From: Brevibacterium sp. 'Marine' | GTDB taxonomy: Bacteria; Actinomycetota; Actinomycetes; Actinomycetales; Brevibacteriaceae | Assembly (NCBI RefSeq): GCF_012844365.1 | Contig: NZ_CP051626.1 | Coordinates: 3,348,001-3,412,000, forward strand | Direction: 5' to 3' | Length of the DNA: 64,000 nt | In this document: positions 1 to 7,529 of the stretch, in pieces | Position numbering within the stretch: the first letter of the stretch is position 1 | Layout: every line of letters starts with the position of its first letter | Translations under genes and position numbers: made by a program | The notes under the pieces: generated by a model | Seen by the model: the letters and a program-made list of their open reading frames with translations, nothing else | What the model was told of the DNA's origin: nothing | The model's database searches: none

Positions 1-114
1 GAATCCGTGGCGCTCGAAGTCGGCTACTCCAGCGGATACTCACTGAGCACTGCCTTCTATCGCGAGTACGGGATCCGCCCCAGCCGGTATCGCAGGGCGT
101 CAGCCGACGCCTGA
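1..114 (+). CDS. AraC-family regulator, C-terminal end (partial)
   Basis: The reading frame enters from the left edge and ends in TGA at 112-114. The 37 residues visible include VALEVGYSSGYSLSTAFYRE followed by YGIRPSRYR, the second helix-turn-helix and closing motif of AraC/XylS DNA-binding domains. The gene would bind DNA and regulate transcription; its ligand-binding part lies outside the window, so its target cannot be named. The tail after the domain is only a few residues, as is usual for the family. Confidence 0.75.
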   Translation, partial: ESVALEVGYSSGYSLSTAFYREYGIRPSRYRRASADA

Positions 115-128
115 CGGCATCTGCTCCA

Positions 129-286
129 TCACGCCTCGGCGACAACGACTCCGGCCGCCACGAGCAGCACGAAATACCCCCAGGCGTGGAGGACCTCGGG
201 GATCTTCGGCACCTGCCGCCGAACCCGAAGAGCACGGTGGTCAGGCAGACGAGTCAGCCGATGAGAACGAGCCCGAGGAAGTCCAT
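129..286 (-). pseudogene. Remnant of a small membrane protein
   Basis: Reading leftwards from an ATG at 286 gives MDFLGLVLIG, then an in-frame TGA, then LVCLTTVLFGFGG, after which the frame shifts and continues as QVPKIPEVLHAWGYFVLLVA to a stop at 129. The pieces together look like a short protein with two hydrophobic segments, broken by one nonsense change (TGA in place of what could be TGG) and one frameshift. No family is recognised. It could be a chance run of hydrophobic codons, so confidence is modest. Confidence 0.4.
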
Positions 287-298
287 GCTCTCAGGGAT

Positions 299-1105
299 TC
301 AGAGTCGGGCGATGAGCAGCGGCTGAGTCACTGCTCCGACATAGCCGATCTCATCAGCCAGGTCGCCATTGGCGACACCGCGACCATCGGGGCCGACATG
401 GGTGCGGACGTTCATGTTCAGCCACTCGGATCGCGGTTCCCGCGCGAAGGTCAGCGACAGCGACGGTGGGATGAACGTCCACTCCCCGTACGGCAGAGCT
501 GCCGAGACGCCGTTGGCCGAGTCTGCCACGATGACGAACCGTTGAATCGGGCTGGTGTCCTCACCTGCGACGAGCGGGATGCGCGGGCGTACCCAGACAT
601 CGGCCGCCCCGAGTTCCTGGAGCCCCCCGGAGACGAAGCGCCATTCGATAGCGCGACCGTAGCCCCAGTCGCGGCTGATGCCGGGGAAGTACTTCTGCTC
701 CTGCGGTTCCGGCACCGAGGAGGCGTCGAAGGTCGAGGCCACCTCAACGCTGGAGTCGGGTGTCGAGCGCATCCGCCACGCGGTCGAGGTGACGGTCAGA
801 CGATCCTCGGCCCAGAGTTTGGCCTCGACGAGTTCGATGCGCTTTCCGGGTCTCACGATCGTCGCCTCGGTGCGGATGCGGCCCTGCGGGATGGGGCCGA
901 GCATGTCGATCGTCAACCGGCCGATGCTCATCGCTTCGTCCTCACGGACTCGTTCGACTGCGCGGGCGAGCAGCGCTGCGGGCGGCCCGCCGTGCTGCAT
1001 GCGTTCGTCCCAGGGGCTCGTCGTGGCCCGGGTCGAGTCGAATTCGTTCTCACCGCGAGGAAGGTAGAAGGCCTCAGGCAGTGGTGTGACCTCGTTGTCT
1101 GTCAC
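299..1105 (-). CDS. Acyl-CoA thioesterase family protein
   Basis: A 268-residue protein of the TesB-like (double hotdog) thioesterase group, which hydrolyses acyl-CoA thioesters in the cytoplasm. The N-terminal half has the typical stretch WDERMQHGGPPAALLARAVE, followed by beta strands such as GRLTIDMLGPIPQGRIRTEA and a second hotdog half ending near SLTFAREP. The start is GTG at 1105 with a good ribosome site (GGAGGA) about 4 nt upstream. The substrate is not determined. A gene remnant lies just upstream on the same strand, so it may once have been second in an operon. Confidence 0.8.
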   Translation of the reverse strand: MTDNEVTPLPEAFYLPRGENEFDSTRATTSPWDERMQHGGPPAALLARAVERVREDEAMSIGRLTIDMLGPIPQGRIRTEATIVRPGKRIELVEAKLWAEDRLTVTSTAWRMRSTPDSSVEVASTFDASSVPEPQEQKYFPGISRDWGYGRAIEWRFVSGGLQELGAADVWVRPRIPLVAGEDTSPIQRFVIVADSANGVSAALPYGEWTFIPPSLSLTFAREPRSEWLNMNVRTHVGPDGRGVANGDLADEIGYVGAVTQPLLIARL

Positions 1106-1138
1106 GAATCCTCCTCAATCGTTCGTTAAGTACTCAGG

Positions 1139-1366
1139 CTACTGCCTCTCGGCCTTTGCGGAGCATGAAAGCGCGAATTCCTTCTTGCTGTCGGCGATCA
1201 CCTCGGTTTCGAAGGAGTTCTTCCACGTCCGCAGCGGTCGTTTCTGCTGGGCGATGGCTGCACGGCCAGCCTGGGCGGTGTCGCGCAGGAGGGCGAGCGC
1301 GTTCGCCTGGCCCCTATTGTCGACGGCGATGGTGAGGACGTCGACCGTGCGGCTTCGGCTGAGACT
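1139..1366 (-). pseudogene. Gene remnant upstream of the thioesterase
   Basis: An open frame without a start codon runs leftwards from just after a stop at 1367-1369 to a TAG at 1139. It encodes about 75 residues including RTVDVLTIAVDNRGQANALA and ends in SCSAKAERQ. Codon usage is that of a normal high-GC gene, and the conceptual protein has strand/helix character, but no start is available and the upstream part is missing. It is probably the 3-prime end of a gene truncated by the arrival of the toxin-antitoxin DNA to its right. I could not assign a family. Confidence 0.4.
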
Positions 1367-1402
1367 TCAAACCTCTCCTAGGCCAACCAATCCACCTGGT
1401 TA

Positions 1403-1414
1403 CACTTATAAGTG
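1403..1414. promoter_or_regulatory. Perfect palindrome over antitoxin promoter
   Basis: CACTTATAAGTG is a perfect 12-bp palindrome. It contains a -10-like TATAAG, placing a likely transcription start near 1418, upstream of the antitoxin start at 1463. Autoregulation through a palindrome at the promoter is the norm for toxin-antitoxin operons, so this is the probable antitoxin operator. Confidence 0.6.
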
Positions 1415-1462
1415 AAACTACCCTTGGAGCCAAGGTCTGATCAGCAAAATATGGGGGAGGCC

Positions 1463-1900
1463 ATGACCGCTGCAGCATCATCCGAACGCATCAACATCAG
1501 CGAGGAAACCGTCGAAGAGGCTCGCAATTTTGACGTGCCGAACGATGCCTCTCTCGCTATGCGTCACAGCGACGGAAGAACCACCGAACTCCCGTCAGGC
1601 ATCCAAGAAGCACTGCTGCATGCACTGCAGGGGATCGCCAAACAGGGAGCTGTCTCAATAGGGCAGCTTCCGGCCGAACTCACCTCGACCGTTGCAGCAG
1701 ATTTGCTCAGTGTCTCCCGGCCCACCTTGATGAAGTGGACTGCGCAAGGCCGGATAAGTTCATACAAGCGAGGGAGTCACACACGCTTCCACCGAGACGA
1801 AGTACTGGACTTGATACGAAGCAACGCAGAATCTCGTCGCGAAGCCTTCGAATCCCTGCGGCAAGTGGATGAGGAGCACGAACAGTTCATTGATGGCTGA
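1463..1900 (+). CDS. HTH (excisionase-like) antitoxin
   Basis: A 145-residue protein whose C-terminal half (about residues 60-120) is a MerR/excisionase-type helix-turn-helix: TVAADLLSVSRPTLMKWTAQ followed by GRISSYKRGSHTRFHRDEV. This form pairs with PIN-domain toxins in actinobacteria and serves as DNA-binding antitoxin and autoregulator. I chose ATG 1463 because a strong purine run (GGGGGAGG) directly precedes it; a GTG at 1412 is in frame but overlaps the operator palindrome. The toxin gene follows closely. The pair has clearly lower GC and more mixed codon use than its neighbours, a sign of transfer. Confidence 0.7.
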   Translation: MTAAASSERINISEETVEEARNFDVPNDASLAMRHSDGRTTELPSGIQEALLHALQGIAKQGAVSIGQLPAELTSTVAADLLSVSRPTLMKWTAQGRISSYKRGSHTRFHRDEVLDLIRSNAESRREAFESLRQVDEEHEQFIDG

Positions 1901-1959
1901 TTCAGCTCGCAATTCAGTTCGACCCCTTCACCAGCACTGCCGAGACGCCCGACGCTGAC

Positions 1960-2448
1960 ATGCCGCAGCGGGTCTTTGTCGATGCGAACATCTTCTCCAG
2001 TCGGACGCTTTTGGACTGGATGTTTCACCTGAGGCAAGCCAACGAAGGCATGTTTCAATTGCATTCAACCGAAGACGTATTCGACGAGGTCATTCAGGAC
2101 TTTCCGGGCAGCGGCGAATTCTCCGGACAAGACCCCAAGGACTATCACGTTCACGCTGCAGCACTCGCCGCAGGCTCGGACTTCATCGTTTCAGCAGACG
2201 ACCCGTCAGATATCACTACGACTCCAGACGCGCAGCCCTACGACGTGGTCTCGCCTGACGACTTCTTCCTCCTCGTAGTCGATTCGTCTCCGGACCGCAT
2301 TCTCCCGATCACTCGAAGTCAGTATGAATACTGGAAATCAAGGCCAAGGTATCGACAGCTCGATGAGGCGCTGTTGAGAGCAGGTTGCCAGCAGTTCGCC
2401 ACTCGAGTGCGCTCAGCGTTGAGCGAACTGGCGCAGATACCTGACTGA
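1960..2448 (+). CDS. PIN-domain toxin (putative ribonuclease)
   Basis: A 162-residue protein opening with RVFVDANIFSSRTLLDW, the first strand and first catalytic aspartate of PIN nucleases. A further acidic cluster sits in HAAALAAGSDFIVSADDPSD, where PIN proteins place their other metal-binding aspartates. PIN toxins cleave RNA and are held inactive by the antitoxin encoded just upstream. The start codon ATG 1960 lacks a clear ribosome site; the frame is open back to the antitoxin stop, so a non-ATG start or coupling through the ATGGCTGA overlap at 1893-1900 is possible. The toxin role is inferred from domain and pairing. Confidence 0.7.
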   Translation: MPQRVFVDANIFSSRTLLDWMFHLRQANEGMFQLHSTEDVFDEVIQDFPGSGEFSGQDPKDYHVHAAALAAGSDFIVSADDPSDITTTPDAQPYDVVSPDDFFLLVVDSSPDRILPITRSQYEYWKSRPRYRQLDEALLRAGCQQFATRVRSALSELAQIPD

Positions 2449-2456
2449 GGTCCCAC

Positions 2457-3362
2457 CTATACGGAGCGGCTACGCGATGCGCCGACTGTCCTCAGACTCT
2501 CCAGAGCCTCCTCGACGAACGCCGTCGCGGCCGGGCTCGGATTGAACTCGCTCCACGCGAGGTATTCGACTCGCTTCGGTCCGTCGGTCGCGGGGACGGT
2601 GACAAGCCCTCGCCCTTCCGGCACCACCGCCGGGGCAAGCAATGCGATGCCGAGCCCCTGGGCAATGAGGTCGAGCATCATGTCGACGAGCATCGATTCG
2701 AACGCGACCGTGCGGGTCAGTCCCGCCTCGGCGAACGCCCGATCGGACTGCGAACGGCCGGGACTGTCAGCGGGAAAGTCGACGAACGCCTCATCGGCAA
2801 GGTCGGCCAAACGCAGACGCTTGCGCCCGGCGAACCGATGCCCCGGGCCGAGCACGGCCACGAGGCGCTCCTGTGCGATGACGCTGCTCGCCACGCCCTT
2901 CGGCTCCACGTCCTCCGGCAGGCCGAGGACTGCAGCATCGAGAGTCCCCGCCCGGATCCTTTCGATGAAGTCGAGACTGCCGCCCACGCTCATGCCGATG
3001 CTCACCTGCGGATACGTGCGGTGGAACCGGCCGAGAACCCCCGTGAGGTCGAGTCGGGTCACCGTCGGGATCGCCCCGACGCTCAGACTCCCGCGCATCT
3101 GACCGGTCGCGGCGACCGCCTCGGTGACGGTCCGATCCGCGGCGTCGAGGGTCGCCCGGGCGCCGGCGACGAAGGCGTGCCCGGCTTCGGTCAGTTCGAC
3201 TCGACGGCTGGTCCGAGCGAAGAGTCGGACACCGAGCTCGCGCTCGAGCGCCTTGATCTGATGGCTCAACGCCGACTGGACGACATGAGTATTCGCCGCC
3301 GCTCGGGTGAAATTCCGCTCCTCGGCGACGGCGAGAACATAGCGCAGCTGCTGCAACTCCAT
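2457..3362 (-). CDS. LysR-family transcriptional regulator
   Basis: A 301-residue LysR protein. Residues 1-60 form the winged HTH: MELQQLRYVLAVAEERNFTR, then AAANTHVVQSALSHQIKALE and RELGVRLFARTSRRVELTEA. The remaining part is a periplasmic-binding-protein-like effector domain of normal length. It is transcribed divergently from the EamA exporter at 3442, the classical arrangement in which LysR controls the adjacent gene; a TTCAT/ATGAA inverted repeat lies between them. A CATCAT hexamer 6 nt before the ATG suggests a leaderless start. The effector is unknown. Confidence 0.85.
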   Translation of the reverse strand: MELQQLRYVLAVAEERNFTRAAANTHVVQSALSHQIKALERELGVRLFARTSRRVELTEAGHAFVAGARATLDAADRTVTEAVAATGQMRGSLSVGAIPTVTRLDLTGVLGRFHRTYPQVSIGMSVGGSLDFIERIRAGTLDAAVLGLPEDVEPKGVASSVIAQERLVAVLGPGHRFAGRKRLRLADLADEAFVDFPADSPGRSQSDRAFAEAGLTRTVAFESMLVDMMLDLIAQGLGIALLAPAVVPEGRGLVTVPATDGPKRVEYLAWSEFNPSPAATAFVEEALESLRTVGASRSRSV

Positions 3363-3378
3363 CTATTCATGATGACAG

Positions 3379-3395
3379 TTCATGGATTTGATGAA
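3379..3395. promoter_or_regulatory. Candidate LysR-binding box
   Basis: TTCAT, seven spacer bases, then ATGAA forms a 17-bp inverted repeat between the LysR and EamA genes. Its size and interrupted dyad fit the LysR box, and it lies where both divergent promoters could be controlled. Assignment rests on position and symmetry only. Confidence 0.5.
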
Positions 3396-3441
3396 AACTA
3401 TGTGTTGGTCTCATGATCGGGCGCGGGCCGACGCTGGAGTC

Positions 3442-4383
3442 ATGACAACGACGACCGCACCCACTCCATCCACTCCGACCCCGACGCATTCCCGGGTCGG
3501 CACCACCGCCCTCACCGCCCTGGCCCCGGCAGTGTGGGGCACTACGTACCTTGTGACCACGGAATTCCTGCCCTCGGGCCACCCGCTCTTCGCCGCACTT
3601 ATGCGCGCCCTGCCGGCCGGGCTCATCGGGCTCCTCATCGCCCGCCGCCTGCCCGCCGGGGCCTGGTGGTGGAAGGCCGCAGTGCTCGGCACGCTCAACA
3701 TCGGGATGTTCTTCCCACTCCTCTTCGTCGCCGCCGCCCGTCTGCCCGGCGGAGTCGCGGCCACCCTCGGCGCCTCCCAGCCGATCCTCGTCACGGTTCT
3801 CGCGGTCATCGTCCTCGGCGAGCGCCTGTCCGTGTGGCGGCTGAGCTGGGGAATCGTCGGGGTCGCCGGAGTCGGCCTCGTCGTGCTCGGCCCCGGCGCC
3901 GCCTTCGACGGACTCGGCATCGCAGCAGGCATCCTCGGTGCCGCCTCGATGGGCACAGGCGTCATCCTCGTCAAGAAATGGGGACTGCCGCCGGACATCG
4001 GACCGGTCGGCTTCGCGAGCTGGCAGCTGAGCGCCGGCGGACTCGTCCTCCTCCTGCCCACCCTGCTCATCGAAGGCGTCCCCGCACATGTCGACGCCCC
4101 GGGCATCACCGGCTACCTGTGGCTGGGCGGCATCGGCGGACTGCTCGCCTACGCCCTGTGGTTCCGCGGTCTCGGTCGCCTGCCGGTCACCGCAACCGCC
4201 CTGCTCGGCCTGCTCTCCCCACTCGTGGCCGCCGGACTCGGAATTGTCTTCGCCGGTGAGAGCCTCAACGTCGCCCAGGTCGCCGGATTCGTCCTCGCCC
4301 TGGCAGCACTGGCCTGCGGGCAGCTGACCCCCACCATAATCACCCGCACCACGAATCCCGCAGAGAAGGAGACCGCAGCATGA
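3442..4383 (+). CDS. EamA/DMT-family exporter
   Basis: A 313-residue membrane protein with about ten hydrophobic helices in two repeats, typical of drug/metabolite transporters (EamA). Family-like segments are TALAPAVWGTTYLVTTEFLP at the N-terminus and TLGASQPILVTVLAVIVLGE near the end of the first repeat. These proteins usually export amino acids or other small metabolites. ATG 3442 is preferred over an in-frame ATG at 3382 because GGAG precedes it and the extra residues would be non-membrane and lie in the LysR operator. The gene overlaps the next by ATGA, so both are co-translated. Confidence 0.8.
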   Translation: MTTTTAPTPSTPTPTHSRVGTTALTALAPAVWGTTYLVTTEFLPSGHPLFAALMRALPAGLIGLLIARRLPAGAWWWKAAVLGTLNIGMFFPLLFVAAARLPGGVAATLGASQPILVTVLAVIVLGERLSVWRLSWGIVGVAGVGLVVLGPGAAFDGLGIAAGILGAASMGTGVILVKKWGLPPDIGPVGFASWQLSAGGLVLLLPTLLIEGVPAHVDAPGITGYLWLGGIGGLLAYALWFRGLGRLPVTATALLGLLSPLVAAGLGIVFAGESLNVAQVAGFVLALAALACGQLTPTIITRTTNPAEKETAA

Positions 4384-5036
4384 GAACCACCGCCATCGGA
4401 GCCACCGGAATGGTCGGATCCCGCATCGTCGCCGAGGCGGCCGACCGCGGCCATGACATCGTCGCCGCCTCCCGCCACCCGAACAGCACACCCGCCGACC
4501 CCGTCGCCGCGATCCGGCCCGGGATCCGATCGATCACCGTCGACGCACACATCGCCTCCGACCTCGACACGGCTCTGACCGATGCCGATGCGGCTGTGCT
4601 CAGCGTCCGCGCCGCCCCCGGCCAGACGGAACGATTCCTCACCCTCACCGAGGCGGTGCTGACAGCGACCGCACGAGCGCAGGTCCCGCTGCTCGTCATC
4701 GGCGGTGCCGGTCCGCTTTGTTCGCCGAATGATCCCGATTCCGTCGTACTCGACGATCCCGAATTCGTTGCCGAGGAGTGGAGAGACCTCGCTGCAGCCA
4801 GTCTCGCTCAGCTCGAGGTCTGCCGGAGGCAGCCGACAGACCACTGGACCTATCTCAGCCCTCCCTCGGTCCTCGAACCCGGCGACCGCCTCGGCGATTA
4901 TCAGCGCGGGACGACGACGCTCCTGCTCGGACGGGACGGGCGATCACGGATCAGTGCCGAGGACCTCGCCGTCGCCGCCGTGGACGAACTCACCGCTCCC
5001 GGACGCGACCGACAGTTCACCGTGGCCGCCCGCTGA
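4380..5036 (+). CDS. NAD(P)-binding oxidoreductase-like protein
   Basis: A 218-residue Rossmann-fold protein of the atypical short-chain dehydrogenase type (NmrA/SDR-a5-like). The nucleotide loop is at the extreme N-terminus: AIGATGMVGSRIVAEAADRG, matching GxxGxxG. The C-terminal part contains SPPSVLEPGDRLGDYQRGTT, seen in the flavin-reductase-like and NAD(P)H-binding family. It overlaps the EamA stop codon by four bases, so it is translated with the exporter and may act on the same metabolite. A CCGAGGCGG repeat begins at 4432 within its first codons. Confidence 0.75.
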   Translation: MRTTAIGATGMVGSRIVAEAADRGHDIVAASRHPNSTPADPVAAIRPGIRSITVDAHIASDLDTALTDADAAVLSVRAAPGQTERFLTLTEAVLTATARAQVPLLVIGGAGPLCSPNDPDSVVLDDPEFVAEEWRDLAAASLAQLEVCRRQPTDHWTYLSPPSVLEPGDRLGDYQRGTTTLLLGRDGRSRISAEDLAVAAVDELTAPGRDRQFTVAAR

Positions 5037-5086
5037 CCTCGGGGCGGAGCCGCAGCTCCTCACCCATCCCGCCCTGCGACCACCTG

Positions 5087-5115
5087 TTGTATCCAAGATG
5101 GATGCAAGCTAGTGT
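5087..5115 (+). promoter_or_regulatory. GntR operator overlapping promoter
   Basis: TTGTATCCA (5087-5095) and TGGATGCAA (5099-5107) form nine-base arms with one mismatch around AGA. The left arm contains TTGTAT, which serves as a -35 box; 17 bp further is TAGTGT (5110-5115) as -10. The shape (TTG-AT...AT-CAA) is typical of FadR/FCD-type GntR operators. A regulator bound here would block the promoter of the MFS-gntR operon. Confidence 0.65.
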
Positions 5116-5152
5116 AAGTGAGTCTTGACCACCGCGACGACGTGAGACCACT

Positions 5153-6613
5153 ATGACCAGCCACATCCGCGAACAGGCCAAACTCATCACCGCCCAGCTC
5201 CTCTCGGGAGCCGGCATCGCCTCCGGGTATGCCGTCGGCGGACTGCTCGCCGAAGAGATCACCGGGCAGACCTCGATGGCCGGATTCGCGCAGATGAGCG
5301 TCATCCTCGGCGCCGGCCTCATCGCCTACCCTCTCGCCGTGCTCGCCGGACGCTCCGGCCGCCGCAAGGCGCTGACCTTGGGCTTCGGCATCGGCACGCT
5401 CGGCGCCGTGGTCGTCCTCATCGGCGTCGCCCTGCAGTTCCTTCCCCTGTTCATGCTCGGGATGATGATGTGCGGGTCCTCCACCGCCTCCGGCCTGCAG
5501 GCCCGCTACGCCGCCGTCGACCTCGCCGACCCGGCCGCCGCCGGTCGTGCGATGTCACTGGTGGTGTGGGCGACGACCGTCGGCTCCGTCCTCGGCCCCA
5601 GCTTCACCGCCCCCGGGGCCCACCTCGGCGAAACACTGGGTATGAACGGCCTCGCCGGGCCCTACCTCATCTCGATGGTCGCGTTCGCGTTGGCCACACT
5701 GTCGGCCTCGACGCTGACGAAGACGGTGGCAGCCGGCACCGACCATCCGGGCGAACCCGGACTCGACGATCCAGACCACAACAGCGAGGTCACGACGGCG
5801 GGCAACGGCGGGGCCGCCTCGGCGAAGGATTCCGCCTCTGCGAGCGGTTCCACCCCGACCAACAGATCCACCACCGAGGCGACCGCCGCTGCCCCGATGA
5901 AACTCGGCGAAGCGCTGCGCTTCGCCCTGGCCCGCCCGGTGCCGCTGTTCGCAATGGTCACGATCATTGCGGGACAGATGATGATGACCAACGTCATGGT
6001 CATGACCCCGGTGCACATGGACCACCAGGAGTTCAGCCTCGGCGCGATCGGAATCGTCGTGAGCATCCACATCGCCGGCATGTACGCCCTCTCCCCCGTG
6101 TTCGGCTGGATGGCAGACCGGTGGGGTTCGGGCGTCGTCATCGCAGGTGGGGCCGGCATCTTCGTCCTCACGATCGCCCTCGGCGTCATCGATGCGGTGG
6201 CCCCGGAGTCGTCGATGGTGCTGCTCTCGACCGCGCTGTCGCTGCTGGGAATCGGGTGGTCGATGTTCCTCATCGGCGGCTCGTCCCTGCTGACCGCCTC
6301 GGTGCCGGCGCATGCGAAGGTGCCGCTGCAGGGGGCTTCGGATTCGGCGATGAACCTCGGCGGGGCGCTCATGGCGGCGATGGCCGGGTCCGTTCTCGGC
6401 GCCGGCGGGTTCCTGTGGATCAACCTCATGGCCACGTTCGTCCTCCTCATCGCCGTCGGATTCTCGATCCGCGCGATCCCGCTGATGAGCTGGCCGGGAC
6501 GCCGCGCACCGACCCTCGCCGAGGCGGCCGACGAGTCACCGGAAGCACCGCCCCAGCCCGGCGGGGTCACCGCCGCAGAGGGCACGGACAGTCGGAACGA
6601 AGGCCGGGGATGA
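5153..6613 (+). CDS. MFS transporter
   Basis: A 486-residue major facilitator with about twelve hydrophobic segments and a long hydrophilic central loop (about residues 195-245). The motif region LAGRSGRRKALTLGFGIGTL matches the conserved loop 2-3 sequence (G-x-x-x-D/G-R-x-G-R-R). It is first in an operon with a GntR regulator, overlapped by ATGA at 6610-6613. The central loop is low-complexity and carries an inverted CCGAGGCGG copy at 5814-5822; another copy lies in the C-terminal tail at 6519-6527. Substrate unknown; regulation is probably by the downstream GntR protein through the operator at 5087. Confidence 0.85.
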   Translation: MTSHIREQAKLITAQLLSGAGIASGYAVGGLLAEEITGQTSMAGFAQMSVILGAGLIAYPLAVLAGRSGRRKALTLGFGIGTLGAVVVLIGVALQFLPLFMLGMMMCGSSTASGLQARYAAVDLADPAAAGRAMSLVVWATTVGSVLGPSFTAPGAHLGETLGMNGLAGPYLISMVAFALATLSASTLTKTVAAGTDHPGEPGLDDPDHNSEVTTAGNGGAASAKDSASASGSTPTNRSTTEATAAAPMKLGEALRFALARPVPLFAMVTIIAGQMMMTNVMVMTPVHMDHQEFSLGAIGIVVSIHIAGMYALSPVFGWMADRWGSGVVIAGGAGIFVLTIALGVIDAVAPESSMVLLSTALSLLGIGWSMFLIGGSSLLTASVPAHAKVPLQGASDSAMNLGGALMAAMAGSVLGAGGFLWINLMATFVLLIAVGFSIRAIPLMSWPGRRAPTLAEAADESPEAPPQPGGVTAAEGTDSRNEGRG

Positions 6614-7251
6614 GCAGAGGATCCGAATCGCAGAGCGCGGCCGAACGCGCGTATTCCCACATCCGCGGCCAGATCCTCGACGGCGAACACCTGCCCGGGA
6701 CGATGCTCGGCGAGGCGGCCCTGGCCACCGAGATCGGGGTCAGCCGCACCCCGGTGCGGGTGGCTCTGGCCAGGCTGCAGGACGAGGGGTGGATTCGCAT
6801 CTATCCCAAGCGCGGCGCGATCGTCCAGGGCATCGACGAACGCACGGTCGCCGAGCTCGCCGATGCCCGCTTCATCCTCGAGACGACCGCAGTCGAGCGT
6901 GCCCCGGACGCACTGCGGCAGAGTTTGGCCGACCGGCTCGATGCGCTCGTCTCCCAGCAGCGAACCGCATTCGCCGAGGAGGATGTTGCCCGCTTCATCG
7001 ACCTCACCCTGGACTTCCACCGCGGTTTCGTCGAGTCGAGCGGCAGCCAGGTGCTGTTGGAGATGTATTCGCTGCTGTCAGACCGTCACCGGTTCACCTT
7101 GTTCATCAACAGCCGTCGCCTGCTCGAGCGCTGTGATGAGATCATCGCCGAACACGAAGACCTCGTCGCGCATCTGCGGGCCGGGGACTCCGCGGCCTTC
7201 GCCGCGACCCTGCAGGGACACATCGCGGAGAACGCCGGCCCGGCGCACTGA
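6610..7251 (+). CDS. GntR-family regulator (FCD domain)
   Basis: A 213-residue GntR protein. Residues 8-75 form the winged HTH (AERAYSHIRGQILDGEHLPG, then LATEIGVSRTPVRVALARLQ and GWIRIYPKRGAIV). The rest is a helical FCD domain with DARFILETTAVERA, DLTLDFHRGFVESSG and a final HIAEN, where family members bind a metal through Asp and His residues. ATG 6610 overlaps the MFS stop (ATGA). An operator-like inverted repeat of the kind recognised by this subfamily covers the operon promoter, so autoregulation and ligand-induced expression of the transporter are likely. Confidence 0.85.
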   Translation: MSRGSESQSAAERAYSHIRGQILDGEHLPGTMLGEAALATEIGVSRTPVRVALARLQDEGWIRIYPKRGAIVQGIDERTVAELADARFILETTAVERAPDALRQSLADRLDALVSQQRTAFAEEDVARFIDLTLDFHRGFVESSGSQVLLEMYSLLSDRHRFTLFINSRRLLERCDEIIAEHEDLVAHLRAGDSAAFAATLQGHIAENAGPAH

Positions 7252-7337
7252 GGCACCGGCTACTCCTCTTGGCGGCCCACTCCAGGGCGAGCAGAGCCTT
7301 CCGAGCGGCGTATTCTTCACGGCACGCTTTAAGTCGA

Positions 7338-7363
7338 GAAGCACTGATTTGAAGCAGTGCTTC
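7338..7363. terminator. Stem-loop after gntR
   Basis: GAAGCACTG and CAGTGCTTC form a perfect 9-bp stem with an 8-nt loop, 87 nt after the gntR stop. No T-run follows, so it is a candidate terminator or RNA end rather than a classical intrinsic terminator. The rest of 7252-7529 holds repeated CACTCACC words but no gene that I can support. Confidence 0.5.
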
Positions 7364-7517
7364 CTGACTCAAACTGTGCCGGGGCCGTTCCGTGGCCGCA
7401 CGCGCCAGCCGCGCACTCACCACCTGCGTCGCGTACTCACCACGATCACCCGCCGCGCACTCACCTCGTGCGGCGCCACTGCCTCGGCGAGGGGTTCCCC
7501 ACTCCCCCGCCCGGTCG

Positions 7518-7529
7518 TAGGCTGAGGTC
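7518..7529 (+). promoter_or_regulatory. -10 box for leaderless aldo/keto reductase mRNA
   Basis: TAGGCT at 7518-7523 is followed by exactly six bases and then ATG 7530. This TANNNT-N6-start pattern recurs throughout the window and implies transcription starting at the A of the start codon. Confidence 0.6.

Noticed and set aside
398..1129. Long open frame on the top strand opposite the thioesterase gene
   Set aside because: It mirrors a well-supported gene on the other strand, has no family features, and arises from GC3 bias.
6518..6536. CCGAGGCGG as a simple consequence of Ala-Glu-Ala codons only
   Set aside because: Copies also occur in other frames, on the non-coding strand and in intergenic DNA, so codon bias alone does not explain them.
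7362..7500. Possible small gene between gntR and the aldo/keto reductase
   Set aside because: Frames here lack a start with signals, and the stretch is dominated by repeated CACTCACC words.
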